Source of the DNA: Carboxylicivirga sediminis
GTDB taxonomy: Bacteria; Bacteroidota; Bacteroidia; Bacteroidales; Marinilabiliaceae
Reading direction: 5' to 3'
Assembly: GCF_018156225.1 (NCBI RefSeq)
Contig: NZ_JAGTAR010000015.1
Location: 62,001-126,000 of the forward strand
DNA: 64,000 nucleotides
Shown here in pieces: positions 26,831-35,899 of this stretch. Each line of letters begins with the position of its first letter. Positions within the stretch are counted from its first letter, which is position 1. The position numbers and the translations under genes were made by a program. Under the pieces are notes generated by a model. It saw only the letters and a program-made list of their open reading frames with translations. It did no database searches and was not told the origin of the DNA.

Positions 26831-28343
26831 TTTTCTTCTTTTTCTTTTTAGTTATACCATGAGCTTTATCAAATTCTTCCATCCAATAACTCAAACCAAC
26901 TTCTTCTCCTGCCTTCATCCGCTCAATTACCTCAGGATGTTCATTTTTTAACCATTCTAATATTTTCACAGATTGTGGGGTTGTATGGTGAACAACATCA
27001 TCTTTAGGTGCAAACTTTTCTTCTAACTCCAATAGTTTTGACTTGTATTTTTCTATTTTATCCTGACTACCGGATTTATGTATTAGGTTATTTATCTGAT
27101 AAGGATCATTTTTCATTGAGTAAAATTCCTCTGCCATTTTTTCTTCTTCGAAGAAATATTTTTGGGCTGCATTTAACTTATTCTGTTCATTTAATTGTCG
27201 CATTATATGAACTGCAGGCCGGTAAAATTCAAGATACCCCTGATGAGCATCAAAAGGTATTTCAGGCTTATCATGACGTACATAATAATAGTTTCTCCCT
27301 ATTAAACACCTACTCTGATCATGTATTTCATCCCATGTATCGCGTGCCCCAAACACATAGGTTCTTTTAAAATTATTTTGTAATAATGATTTACCGCTGA
27401 CATTTTTGGGTTTTTCTATGCCTGCCAAATCAAGAATCGTGGCGGTAATGTCTGTAGCACAAACTAGATTTTCATTAACAATACTCTGGTCAAAAAACTT
27501 ATTGCCTGAAATGATTAATGGTATATGAAGGCCGGAATCAAATAAATAACCTTTACCACGTATATTGCACCTACCATTATCTCCAATGAAAATAATAATA
27601 GTGTTATCATACAATCCTTTTTCTTTAAGCTCTTGAATTAGCATGCCAACTTCATTATCAGCATATTCGATCATATCTAAATACTTCGCATAATCAAGTC
27701 GAGTTTCCGGAGTATCTGCAATATAAGGTGGTAACTCAACATCATTCAGGTTGACCGGATATTCCGACTGCTTCCGTACATCATTCCACCAATCACCTCT
27801 ATGTGTTACTTTTAATTGTATCTGTGAGAAAAAAGGCTCATCCGCTTTAGAGAATTCAAACTTCTTATCAAACAGGCCAAAATTATCAACCCCATCCCAA
27901 GGGCCAATGGCTGTATGTTTAAAGTTACAATCAATTTTTGTTCCCTTATCCATTACCTTACTGTGGCCCAGAATACATGTATACCCTGCCTCCCGTAAGT
28001 AATATGTAAAGGGCTTAAAATCTTTATCTAAAGGAATATCACGATTACTTCTATGATTACCTGCATTAATGGCTAACTGATGTGTACCGATCATCATGGC
28101 ACTTCGGCTTGGGCTACAAATTGAATTAGTAGTATAACACTTTGTAAAGCGTGTTCCCTTTGCAGCTAATGCGTCTAAATTTGGTGTTTTTACAGCTTTA
28201 GTACCATAACATGCCAAATCAGGGGCAATATCTTCAGCCATTAACCAAATTATATTAGGTCTTTTACTTTGTTTTTGCCCTTTTGATAATACGCTCTGAT
28301 AGCTCAGCACCACAATCAGAATGCTAAAAATATACTTGTTCAT
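26823..28343 (-). CDS. Secreted sulfatase (family S1, N-sulfoglucosamine-sulfohydrolase-like layout)
   Basis: A 506-aa sulfatase with signal peptide (MNKYIFSILIVVLSYQSVLS). Signature CSPSRSAMMIG (Cys76 in this numbering) follows a metal site LMAEDIAPDLACYGTKAV; later elements are GHSKVMDKGTKID and FIGDNGRCNIRGKGY. The ED...DLACYG pattern and short signature tail resemble the S1_8/heparan-type group, which includes enzymes acting on several sulfated glycans. The frame is open 14 codons further upstream, but MNKYIF begins the signal peptide. The C-terminus is lysine-rich and overlaps the start of the downstream sulfatase. Confidence 0.88.
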   Translation of the reverse strand: MNKYIFSILIVVLSYQSVLSKGQKQSKRPNIIWLMAEDIAPDLACYGTKAVKTPNLDALAAKGTRFTKCYTTNSICSPSRSAMMIGTHQLAINAGNHRSNRDIPLDKDFKPFTYYLREAGYTCILGHSKVMDKGTKIDCNFKHTAIGPWDGVDNFGLFDKKFEFSKADEPFFSQIQLKVTHRGDWWNDVRKQSEYPVNLNDVELPPYIADTPETRLDYAKYLDMIEYADNEVGMLIQELKEKGLYDNTIIIFIGDNGRCNIRGKGYLFDSGLHIPLIISGNKFFDQSIVNENLVCATDITATILDLAGIEKPKNVSGKSLLQNNFKRTYVFGARDTWDEIHDQSRCLIGRNYYYVRHDKPEIPFDAHQGYLEFYRPAVHIMRQLNEQNKLNAAQKYFFEEEKMAEEFYSMKNDPYQINNLIHKSGSQDKIEKYKSKLLELEEKFAPKDDVVHHTTPQSVKILEWLKNEHPEVIERMKAGEEVGLSYWMEEFDKAHGITKKKKKKNE

Positions 28344-28385
28344 CTGTTTAAAATTTATCTTTAGTATGTCAGATGCAACGCTCAA

Positions 28386-28433
28386 TGAATGTTAATCATG
28401 CTAAAGCATATAGCTTAGCACCATTAACATTCA
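28386..28433. repeat. Long intercistronic hairpin upstream of the second PUL block
   Basis: An 11-bp perfect inverted repeat TGAATGTTAAT / ATTAACATTCA encloses a second stem (GCTAAAGC / GCTTAGC, one bulge). It lies between the GH2 gene and the sulfatase pair, the only sizable gap in the front of the operon. It may stabilise the susC-susD-GH2 message or act as an attenuator. Confidence 0.6.
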
Positions 28434-28449
28434 TCTTCGTTTCATTCTA

Positions 28450-30867
28450 TTATTCCCGTATATTAATGTTAATTTCTTTCCCTATTAATCCCAGGCTAGT
28501 TGCCTTAATTTTAACGTTGTTGCCTTTTTTAACTGGCTTATATATTGCTATACATTGACCATGGAAAGCTTTTCTAGCTTTTATTTTATTGTTTGATAAA
28601 TCCAGTACATCACCATTTTCCACACCAATTAACTCCAGGTGCTCTGTGGAGCTAAATTCTATCCAATTATCAGCATAGGGCACCGGAACATTGTTTTCAT
28701 CTACAACTTCAGCAAACACAATTATTGCATCATTATGCTTTTCAGACAGCACATTATGAGAAGTACGTAGATTGATTCTATAGGGCAATCCGGCAGTTTG
28801 AACCTTTTTGCTTATTGTTTGCTTTTTACTATCTGTGGCTACTACTTTTAATTCACCGAGTTGATAAGGCACATTCCATACAATTTGCAAATCGTCAGTC
28901 ATCTTCTTCTTACCCAAAGACTTGCCATTTAGAAACAATTCAGCCTCTGCGCAATTGGTATAGGCTACAACAGGTATTTCGGTACCTTCTTTTACCTTGT
29001 GGGTCCAATGAGGTAAAATATGAACCATAGGAGTGTCAGACCATAAACTTTGATAGAGATAATAACTATCTGTTGGCAGGTTTGCCAAATCAATCACGCC
29101 GAAGTTTGCTGTTCGTGCAGGCCATTGAAACGATTCTCCCAGGTAATCGATACCAGTCCAGCGAAAACCTCCAATATAATAAGGCAAATCTTTTGTGGCT
29201 TTCCAGTAATCCCTGATACCCATTCTCACAATACTATTGTCGTAGCTGGACTGATAAACTAAATTATCATCAGGGAATATTTCTGTGGGTGATAGATCTT
29301 CTACGTGATAAATCCTGTTTTTAATATCCTCAAAACTTTGTTTGCGTTCTAGTTCCCAAGGTGCTGGGAAGTCACGAAGTCTGTATAATGTTTTGGTTCT
29401 GTAAAAACCTCGGGTTTGATAGTTGTGTGTCATCTCAGTCCCTAAAAGAATTTTTTCAGGATACTTTTCATGGTACTTAACAAGAGCATTTAAATATTCA
29501 CCTCTACCATTAAAACCAATAATGTCAACAGATTTCCCATTATAACTGCGCCCTTGAGTGATCAATCGGGTTGTATCGTACTGTTTAATGAAATCATACA
29601 GTTTTTTCTCTGTTTCTGGAGTTGCCTTTTTAACTTCATTGCCAATACTCCAAAACAGTATGCTCGGATGGTTTCTGTCACGTTTTATAAATGTTTCCAG
29701 ATCATTCTGCCAATTTTCTTCGAAATATAAACCGTAATCGTATTCTGCTTTTGGTGTTTCCCAGCCATCAAAAATCTCATCAACTACATACAAACCAATA
29801 CTATCGCATATTTCGTAAAAATCAGTTTGAAAAGGATTGTGTGCAGTACGAACAGCATTACACCCCATCTCCTTTAATAGTTTTAGTCGATACAACCAAA
29901 GGTCACGTGGCACTGCAGTTCCAACAGGACCTCCATCCTGATGTAGGCAAACTCCTTTTAATATTTCCTTTTGACCATTGATCCACAAACCCTTAGTGCT
30001 ACTAACTTCAATGTGTCGAAAACCAAATTTGGTTTGATGTAAATCAATGGCTTCTTTACCCTTTAGTAATTCTATTTCGCAGGTATACAAATAAGGTGTT
30101 TGAGCACTCCAGGTATTTGGATTCTTAAGCTTTATGGTAGTTTCATTCGTAATTTCCTTGTGAGTCAAACGCTTTTTAGCAACTTCTCTATTATCCTGAT
30201 TGTATATGCGCACAATCATTGAATAAGCAGAGGCCTCTTTGTCATTTACTCCAGTAAGCTCATACTTTACTGTAACTTCCCGGTTATCTTTGGTTGTTAC
30301 GAACAAACTCGTTTCATCAAGGTGAACAGGTTCTGTTATTTGCAACCTTGCAGCTCTATAAATCCCACTACCTGTGTACCATCTTCCGCTGGGCGTTTTT
30401 GAATGATCTACTTTTACGGCAATAACATTCTCTCCTGGTTTCAAATATTGATTAAGTGTATAACGAATAGGTAAATAGCCATTGGGATGAAAACCTAATT
30501 TTTGACCATTTATATATATTGTACTGTTACAATAAATGGCGTCAAATATTACGGTTACTTTCTTTGAATCCCATTTGGGGCTATATTCGAAATGCTTTCG
30601 ATAACAAGCTATACCTGTTGGCAAAAAGGCACCATGTGTGCCTGAAGGATTTTTTTCTGAATAATTACCTTCAATAGACCAATCATGAGGGATGTCAATT
30701 TGCCTCCAGGAGGTATCATCGTAATTTGTTTTTTCAAAGTCAGTTATATCCCCTAATCGGAACAACCAATCGTTATTAAAATTAATGTTCTCTCTATTTT
30801 GAGCAACTATAGCTACGTGCCAAACTAACTGGGTAAGCAGACTAAAAATTAATATTATTCTTCTCAT
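28450..30867 (-). CDS. Secreted GH2 beta-galactosidase-like glycosidase
   Basis: An 805-aa GH2 enzyme with signal peptide (VAIVAQ). The N-terminal sugar-binding jelly-roll contains DIPHDWSIEGNYS and GTHGAFLPTGIACYRKHF. An Ig-like domain (~190-290) precedes the TIM barrel, which has the acid/base Glu in FWSIGNEVKK (~411) and the nucleophile Glu in LLGTEMTH (~476). A C-terminal Ig-like domain follows. Arrangement and RTAHNPF motif (GCNAVRTAHNPF) match GH2 beta-galactosidases; beta-glucuronidase or mannosidase activity cannot be excluded. It starts 1 base after susD and is the first enzyme of the operon, likely cleaving galactose-containing oligosaccharides in the periplasm. Confidence 0.9.
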   Translation of the reverse strand: MRRIILIFSLLTQLVWHVAIVAQNRENINFNNDWLFRLGDITDFEKTNYDDTSWRQIDIPHDWSIEGNYSEKNPSGTHGAFLPTGIACYRKHFEYSPKWDSKKVTVIFDAIYCNSTIYINGQKLGFHPNGYLPIRYTLNQYLKPGENVIAVKVDHSKTPSGRWYTGSGIYRAARLQITEPVHLDETSLFVTTKDNREVTVKYELTGVNDKEASAYSMIVRIYNQDNREVAKKRLTHKEITNETTIKLKNPNTWSAQTPYLYTCEIELLKGKEAIDLHQTKFGFRHIEVSSTKGLWINGQKEILKGVCLHQDGGPVGTAVPRDLWLYRLKLLKEMGCNAVRTAHNPFQTDFYEICDSIGLYVVDEIFDGWETPKAEYDYGLYFEENWQNDLETFIKRDRNHPSILFWSIGNEVKKATPETEKKLYDFIKQYDTTRLITQGRSYNGKSVDIIGFNGRGEYLNALVKYHEKYPEKILLGTEMTHNYQTRGFYRTKTLYRLRDFPAPWELERKQSFEDIKNRIYHVEDLSPTEIFPDDNLVYQSSYDNSIVRMGIRDYWKATKDLPYYIGGFRWTGIDYLGESFQWPARTANFGVIDLANLPTDSYYLYQSLWSDTPMVHILPHWTHKVKEGTEIPVVAYTNCAEAELFLNGKSLGKKKMTDDLQIVWNVPYQLGELKVVATDSKKQTISKKVQTAGLPYRINLRTSHNVLSEKHNDAIIVFAEVVDENNVPVPYADNWIEFSSTEHLELIGVENGDVLDLSNNKIKARKAFHGQCIAIYKPVKKGNNVKIKATSLGLIGKEININIRE

Positions 30868-30868
30868 C

Positions 30869-32371
30869 TTACAACTCCGGATTTAATTCTAATTCATTTT
30901 TTGGTAAAGGATAGTATCGATTTGTATCATCTACAACAATCGGTTTTTCACCACTATTTTCTATTTTTTCGACGAATTTATCGTGTCTGATTAAGTCTTC
31001 TTTTCTCTTTCCTTCATTAAAGAACTCCCATGCTCTTTCCTGCAATATGGCTTCTCTTAATTGATCTTGAGTTAAATCAGAAGGTAAAGCTTCAAGACCA
31101 GCTCGTTGACGAATGGCATTGACTTTAGCAAAAGATTCAGTATCACCTGCATTAATCTCATTTAGAGCCTCTGCCTCACTTAGTAAAACATCAGCATATC
31201 GTAGCACGGGTAAGTTGACTTTTTGAAACATATCATTTCGTAAATCAATGCCTTTGCCAGCATCTCCATGTGGATATTTATTATGGAAGAATAGAAGTGA
31301 TTTTCCTTTCGGTCCAGGCCCCTTAAACCCTGGCTGAGGTTTACCATTTGCAGCCACTGGTTTAATTATTTCACCATCTCTGTTTATCCATTGATGGCGC
31401 ATAACATCAAGCCATCGTTTATCATTCTCCTGATCAAATGAATAATAGAATTTTAGTTCCATCGAGAATATCTTGCCTGATCCAAAATAATCTGAAGCAA
31501 AATCATATTGAAAAATTGCCAAATCAGTCGATCCTGAATTTGCTGAACCTAAATTTTTATCAAAAGCATCATCTGATATCATTACATTGAACAAAACTTC
31601 ATGATTTAATGGATTGGTTGGATCCCAAAGGTCATTGTACTCGGGCAACAAGTCATATTTATTTAATTGCCTTATTTTTTCAGCCACACTAACCACCTCA
31701 TTCCATTGCTTGGTTCTTAAGTGTGTTTTTAATAACAGGCCTAATGCCGCACCTTTTGTTACAGCTCCTGGTCGCTGCTCTGGCGCATCCACATCTAATA
31801 GATTTATGGCCTCATTTAATTCATCAGTAATAAATTTGTTAATATCTTCCCAACTTGATAATTCATATTTTTTTTCTGGGTCATAATGCGAGTTAGTAAT
31901 CAATACCACGCTTTCAAATAATGAAGTTAAATCGTAATAAGCCAATGCACGTAAAAATTTAATTTCCCCTTTTACTTTAATGAAATATTCATCATTAAGT
32001 GGTTCAGGCATTTTCTCAAGCATAACATTTGCCCTGTTAACGGTATTGTATATATCGCCATATATATCTTGAAAAACAGATTCTTCTGGTGTGTAGGTAA
32101 ACTCGTTAAATATTTTTGTTACACCACTTCCCTGAGAGATATCGGTTGGCACCTCTTGCAAAAAAAGATACCATCGCTGATAATAGCCCCCTTTTTCCAT
32201 GCCCAACAGGCTAGAGTACAAACCTGTTAATGATGAGTTTAGTTCCTGTTGTGTAGTGAATTTTTTACTTACAGGAGTACTTAATAACTCTTCCTCCAGA
32301 AATCCATCACAAGCAGATGTAATTGTAGCAAGCGATAAGAACAGAATTATATATTTTTTTATAAATTTCAT
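30869..32371 (-). CDS. susD: SusD-like glycan-binding lipoprotein
   Basis: A 500-aa RagB/SusD family surface lipoprotein. The lipobox is TITSAC with lipidated Cys21. The TPR-like helices and the family's signature pieces are present: TTQQELNSSLTGLYSSLL, FLRALAYYDLTSLFE, and near the C-terminus YADVLLSEAEALNEI and ERAWEFFNEGKRKEDLIRHD. It forms the lid of the SusC transporter and binds the incoming glycan. It lies 4 bases downstream of susC. No SusE/F-type gene follows; the 430-aa surface protein could fill that role. Confidence 0.93.
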   Translation of the reverse strand: MKFIKKYIILFLSLATITSACDGFLEEELLSTPVSKKFTTQQELNSSLTGLYSSLLGMEKGGYYQRWYLFLQEVPTDISQGSGVTKIFNEFTYTPEESVFQDIYGDIYNTVNRANVMLEKMPEPLNDEYFIKVKGEIKFLRALAYYDLTSLFESVVLITNSHYDPEKKYELSSWEDINKFITDELNEAINLLDVDAPEQRPGAVTKGAALGLLLKTHLRTKQWNEVVSVAEKIRQLNKYDLLPEYNDLWDPTNPLNHEVLFNVMISDDAFDKNLGSANSGSTDLAIFQYDFASDYFGSGKIFSMELKFYYSFDQENDKRWLDVMRHQWINRDGEIIKPVAANGKPQPGFKGPGPKGKSLLFFHNKYPHGDAGKGIDLRNDMFQKVNLPVLRYADVLLSEAEALNEINAGDTESFAKVNAIRQRAGLEALPSDLTQDQLREAILQERAWEFFNEGKRKEDLIRHDKFVEKIENSGEKPIVVDDTNRYYPLPKNELELNPEL

Positions 32372-32375
32372 CTTA

Positions 32376-35300
32376 TTAAAATTTTAAATTAAGGGTTAAT
32401 AGATAATTACGACTCTGAGGAGATCCATTCTGATCCAGTCCTAGGTTAGTATTCGTATTGCCGGTGCTACTCTCCGGATCAAACCCGCTGTAATTGGTTA
32501 TAGTAAATAAGTTTTGTGCTGTTACAGATATGTTACAACTTTTTAAGAATTCACTTCGATTTAAATTTAAGTCATAACCCAATGTTAGATTTTGTAATCG
32601 TACATAACTAGCATCTTCAACAAAATAGTCGCTGGCAAAACTACCGTACTGAGTTGTTTTCCATGAGCCACTTTTTGCAATTGGAGTATCCGTATTAATT
32701 GGGGTCCACCTGTCTAAAGCAGTATCCCAGAATCGAGATTCATTTTTTGCTCTATTCACATTGAACCTATCCACATCAAAGCTACCGGTAAATTGGGCAC
32801 CTAAATACCATCTTTTATAGGATAAATTTAAATTTAAAGCAGCTCTGTATTTTGGAAGTCCATGACCTAAAATAGTTTTGTCTTGTTCATCTATTACTCC
32901 ATCTTCATTAAGATCCTTGAATAGATAATCTCCGGGTTCACTATTAGGCTGCAATGTTTGCTCATCATTTTCTTGAATAATTCGGTCGGCTTTATAGCCA
33001 TAGAACGTACTAATTGGTTGACCAACCATCCATCTGTTATAATCAATCGTACCTTGTCCAATACCTACATTATAGCCTGTTAATAACATCGTATTTTCAT
33101 TAGGCAAGACATCTACTTTATTATCGTTATAACTGAAGTTACCATTCATTTCGAGACTCAAATGATTGGCTAATTTAATTTTCCCCGATAAATTTATTTC
33201 AAACCCTTCGTTTGAGACGACACCATCACTTACTATAATCGTTTTATGACCATAATATTGATTTATGGGCATGTTAAAAATTAGATTGGTTGTCTGCTTA
33301 TTATAATAATCAAAACTCAAAGACCATGGCGTATTGGTTAATATTAAATCTAACCCAACATTGCTTTGTTTTGTCTTTTCCCACTGTAAGTCTGTGTTCG
33401 CAATATTCCCAGGTGCTAGTCCGGTAATTAGGTTGTTTCCATCAAAAGTATATTTCGTATAAACTCCATCCATTTTTACCAAAGAAGCTCCTTCGGCAAT
33501 ACCATTAATATTACCTGTTAACCCATAACCCAGTCTTATTTTAATACCTAATTTATCTTTAAGGTTTCCGACAAACCCTTCTTCACTTAACCACCAAGAA
33601 GCACCTGCAGAAGGGAAAAAACCCCATCTATTATCCTTTGGTAGAACGCTTGCCCCATCATAACGCATCGAAGCTGTCAGGTTATATTTTAGTCCAAAGC
33701 TATACTCTGCACGTGCTAAATAACCTAATGTTGAAGGACTTATCACAGAACTAGCAGGATTGGTAAATGAACTAGCCATACCGAGATTGTTAAACGAAAC
33801 GTCTTCGGTTGCAAAACCTTTAGCTGTTATGTCAAACAACTCTTTTCTGTTCTTTTCTGCTGATACACCAGCTAAGGTTACTAGTTTGTGTTTGTTCCAT
33901 TTATTATTGTAAGTCACTAAAAAGTCGCCTAATAATTTTGAAGATCTTGCACTACTTTTTTTGGCCATCCCTGACAATCCATTTGCGTCTATTGCACCTT
34001 CTTTAGTAGTGCTTGGGAAGAATCTATTCTTTAAATCATTATTATATATATAACTACCAGTAAGCTTAACATCTATTTTTTTTGTCAGTTTATAATTTAA
34101 TTGTGTACTTAAAAGAACATTATAAACTTTATTGTTTTTTTCTACATCATATAGATATGGTAATGGATTTGTACCAGCTACACCAACCGGAGGCTCACCA
34201 TATGTACCATCCTCGTTATAAAAAGGAATTAAGGGATTAACCTGTAATATATTATACATTACACTTTCACTACTAGACCCAGGAGAGTAATTAGTATAAT
34301 TAGCATCGATGAAAGCTGTTTTTATATTATTACTGATAGAAAAATTTTTAGATAATTGACTACTTGTTTTAACACTAAAAGTGTACCTTTCAAAATCAGT
34401 ATTTTTCAATATTCCTTCTTGATTAGTATAGCCTAATGAAACAAATACCTGGTTTTTTTTATTCCCTTTTATAAAATTAAGGTTATGATCCTGATAAAAA
34501 GCCGTACGGAATGTTTCATCTATATAATCATAGCCATCACCCATATTTGCAATTTCCTCATCTGAATAAATAGGATCATTCCCTTCGGCTTCTGCAACTT
34601 CATTTTCAATCTTTGCCAACTCAGATGCCGGGGCATACTCAAATGGTCTGATTAATTTTTGAATACCGAACTTAGAATTATATGCAATAAGCCCTTCTGT
34701 TTCTGCCGCATCTTTTGTTTTAATTAGTATTACACCATTAGCTCCCCTTATTCCATAAATTGCTGCAGCACTTGCATCTTTTAAAATATCAATACGTTCA
34801 ATTATCGAGGGGTCTATCGTATTGTTCATCTCCGGGTCAATGGGAATTCCATCTACCACGTATAAAGGTTCACTTGATAAATTGATACTATTACTTCCTC
34901 GAATCCTGATCTTAGGCAAAGCATTTGGATCTGCACCTCCTGATTGTATAACATTAACACCTGCAGTCATTCCAGATAAAGTGCTTCCCACATCTTTATT
35001 TAATCCCTTAGGTATATCTTCACTTGATACAGATGCAACCGCTCCTGTAACATCCCTCTTTTTCTGAGTACCATAACCAACAGCTACTACTTCATCCAGG
35101 CCAATGGCAGCAGGCATCATCTGCACGTCAATGGTCAATTCCCTACCTACTACCACCTCCTGGTTAGCCATCCCTATAAATGAGAATTTCAAGACGGAAC
35201 CAACAGGCACATCGGATATAATATAGTTGCCATTCATATCGGAAATCGTACCATTTGTTGTTCCTTTTATTAACACATTTACACCCGGAAGAGTCTCGCC

Positions 35301-35486
35301 TGTTTCATCCTTTATGCTTCCACTAATGGTCTTCTTTTTCCTGGAACCTGCATCTTGCGAATAACTATTCTGTGTAGAGGTAACCCCTAACAACAATATC
35401 AGGAATAAAAAAATAAGCTTCCTTTTTAAATTCAATTCGGATGCTGCTATTCTCGATAAGCACCTTATCACATGTTTTTTTTTCAT
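32376..35486 (-). CDS. susC: SusC-like TonB-dependent outer-membrane transporter
   Basis: A 1036-aa TonB-dependent receptor. An N-terminal signal segment is followed by a carboxypeptidase-regulatory-like domain (GSIKDETGETLPGVNVLIKG), the plug (VGYGTQKKRDVTGAVASVSS; IRIRGSNSINLSSEPLYVVD) with the characteristic SusC plug motif, and a 22-strand barrel ending QSRNYLLTLNLKF. It imports oligosaccharides with SusD. The gene is the first of a ten-gene leftward operon divergent from the HTCS gene. The upstream region is AT-rich and includes a G/C hairpin in the leader. Confidence 0.94.
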   Translation of the reverse strand: MKKKHVIRCLSRIAASELNLKRKLIFLFLILLLGVTSTQNSYSQDAGSRKKKTISGSIKDETGETLPGVNVLIKGTTNGTISDMNGNYIISDVPVGSVLKFSFIGMANQEVVVGRELTIDVQMMPAAIGLDEVVAVGYGTQKKRDVTGAVASVSSEDIPKGLNKDVGSTLSGMTAGVNVIQSGGADPNALPKIRIRGSNSINLSSEPLYVVDGIPIDPEMNNTIDPSIIERIDILKDASAAAIYGIRGANGVILIKTKDAAETEGLIAYNSKFGIQKLIRPFEYAPASELAKIENEVAEAEGNDPIYSDEEIANMGDGYDYIDETFRTAFYQDHNLNFIKGNKKNQVFVSLGYTNQEGILKNTDFERYTFSVKTSSQLSKNFSISNNIKTAFIDANYTNYSPGSSSESVMYNILQVNPLIPFYNEDGTYGEPPVGVAGTNPLPYLYDVEKNNKVYNVLLSTQLNYKLTKKIDVKLTGSYIYNNDLKNRFFPSTTKEGAIDANGLSGMAKKSSARSSKLLGDFLVTYNNKWNKHKLVTLAGVSAEKNRKELFDITAKGFATEDVSFNNLGMASSFTNPASSVISPSTLGYLARAEYSFGLKYNLTASMRYDGASVLPKDNRWGFFPSAGASWWLSEEGFVGNLKDKLGIKIRLGYGLTGNINGIAEGASLVKMDGVYTKYTFDGNNLITGLAPGNIANTDLQWEKTKQSNVGLDLILTNTPWSLSFDYYNKQTTNLIFNMPINQYYGHKTIIVSDGVVSNEGFEINLSGKIKLANHLSLEMNGNFSYNDNKVDVLPNENTMLLTGYNVGIGQGTIDYNRWMVGQPISTFYGYKADRIIQENDEQTLQPNSEPGDYLFKDLNEDGVIDEQDKTILGHGLPKYRAALNLNLSYKRWYLGAQFTGSFDVDRFNVNRAKNESRFWDTALDRWTPINTDTPIAKSGSWKTTQYGSFASDYFVEDASYVRLQNLTLGYDLNLNRSEFLKSCNISVTAQNLFTITNYSGFDPESSTGNTNTNLGLDQNGSPQSRNYLLTLNLKF

Positions 35487-35899
35487 ACTTTTGAATTAAT
35501 TAACCTGAATATTTTCCAATATTTAAAATTAAAACCGGGGGCGTCCAGACCTTCGGTTTTTTTGATGATTCAATAAACCAACTAAATAATAATTAATAGT
35601 AATACTATAATTATTGATGCAATAAATAAGGAAAGCGTCATAACCTGAAAACGTACTTTTAATTTCATGATACAATAGTAAGGTCTATCAAAATAAATGC
35701 ATATAACAAAAAGACATAATTCAACAATTTTTAAGACAATAGAAGCAATCTTCGCTCAATACTACCTAATAAACAGCGCAATACATACAACGTCACTTTG
35801 CAATACAACAAATCAGACAATTAAAATAAATAATAAGACATTGCGATTTTTAAGTCGACATTTTCCCTTATTTTTAGAGATATTAAAATTTAAGCCTTA
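35487..35899. promoter_or_regulatory. Divergent PUL regulatory region (susC / HTCS)
   Basis: This 413-bp region separates susC from the HTCS gene. It holds a G/C hairpin (35531-35560: AAAACCG / CGGTTTT) flanked by AT-rich DNA, which on the minus strand sits in the susC leader and could act as an attenuator or sRNA terminator. No exact TAnnTTTG box was found with a matching -33 box in either orientation. A 67-codon open frame directly before the HTCS gene shows no coding signs and is not called. Confidence 0.6.
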
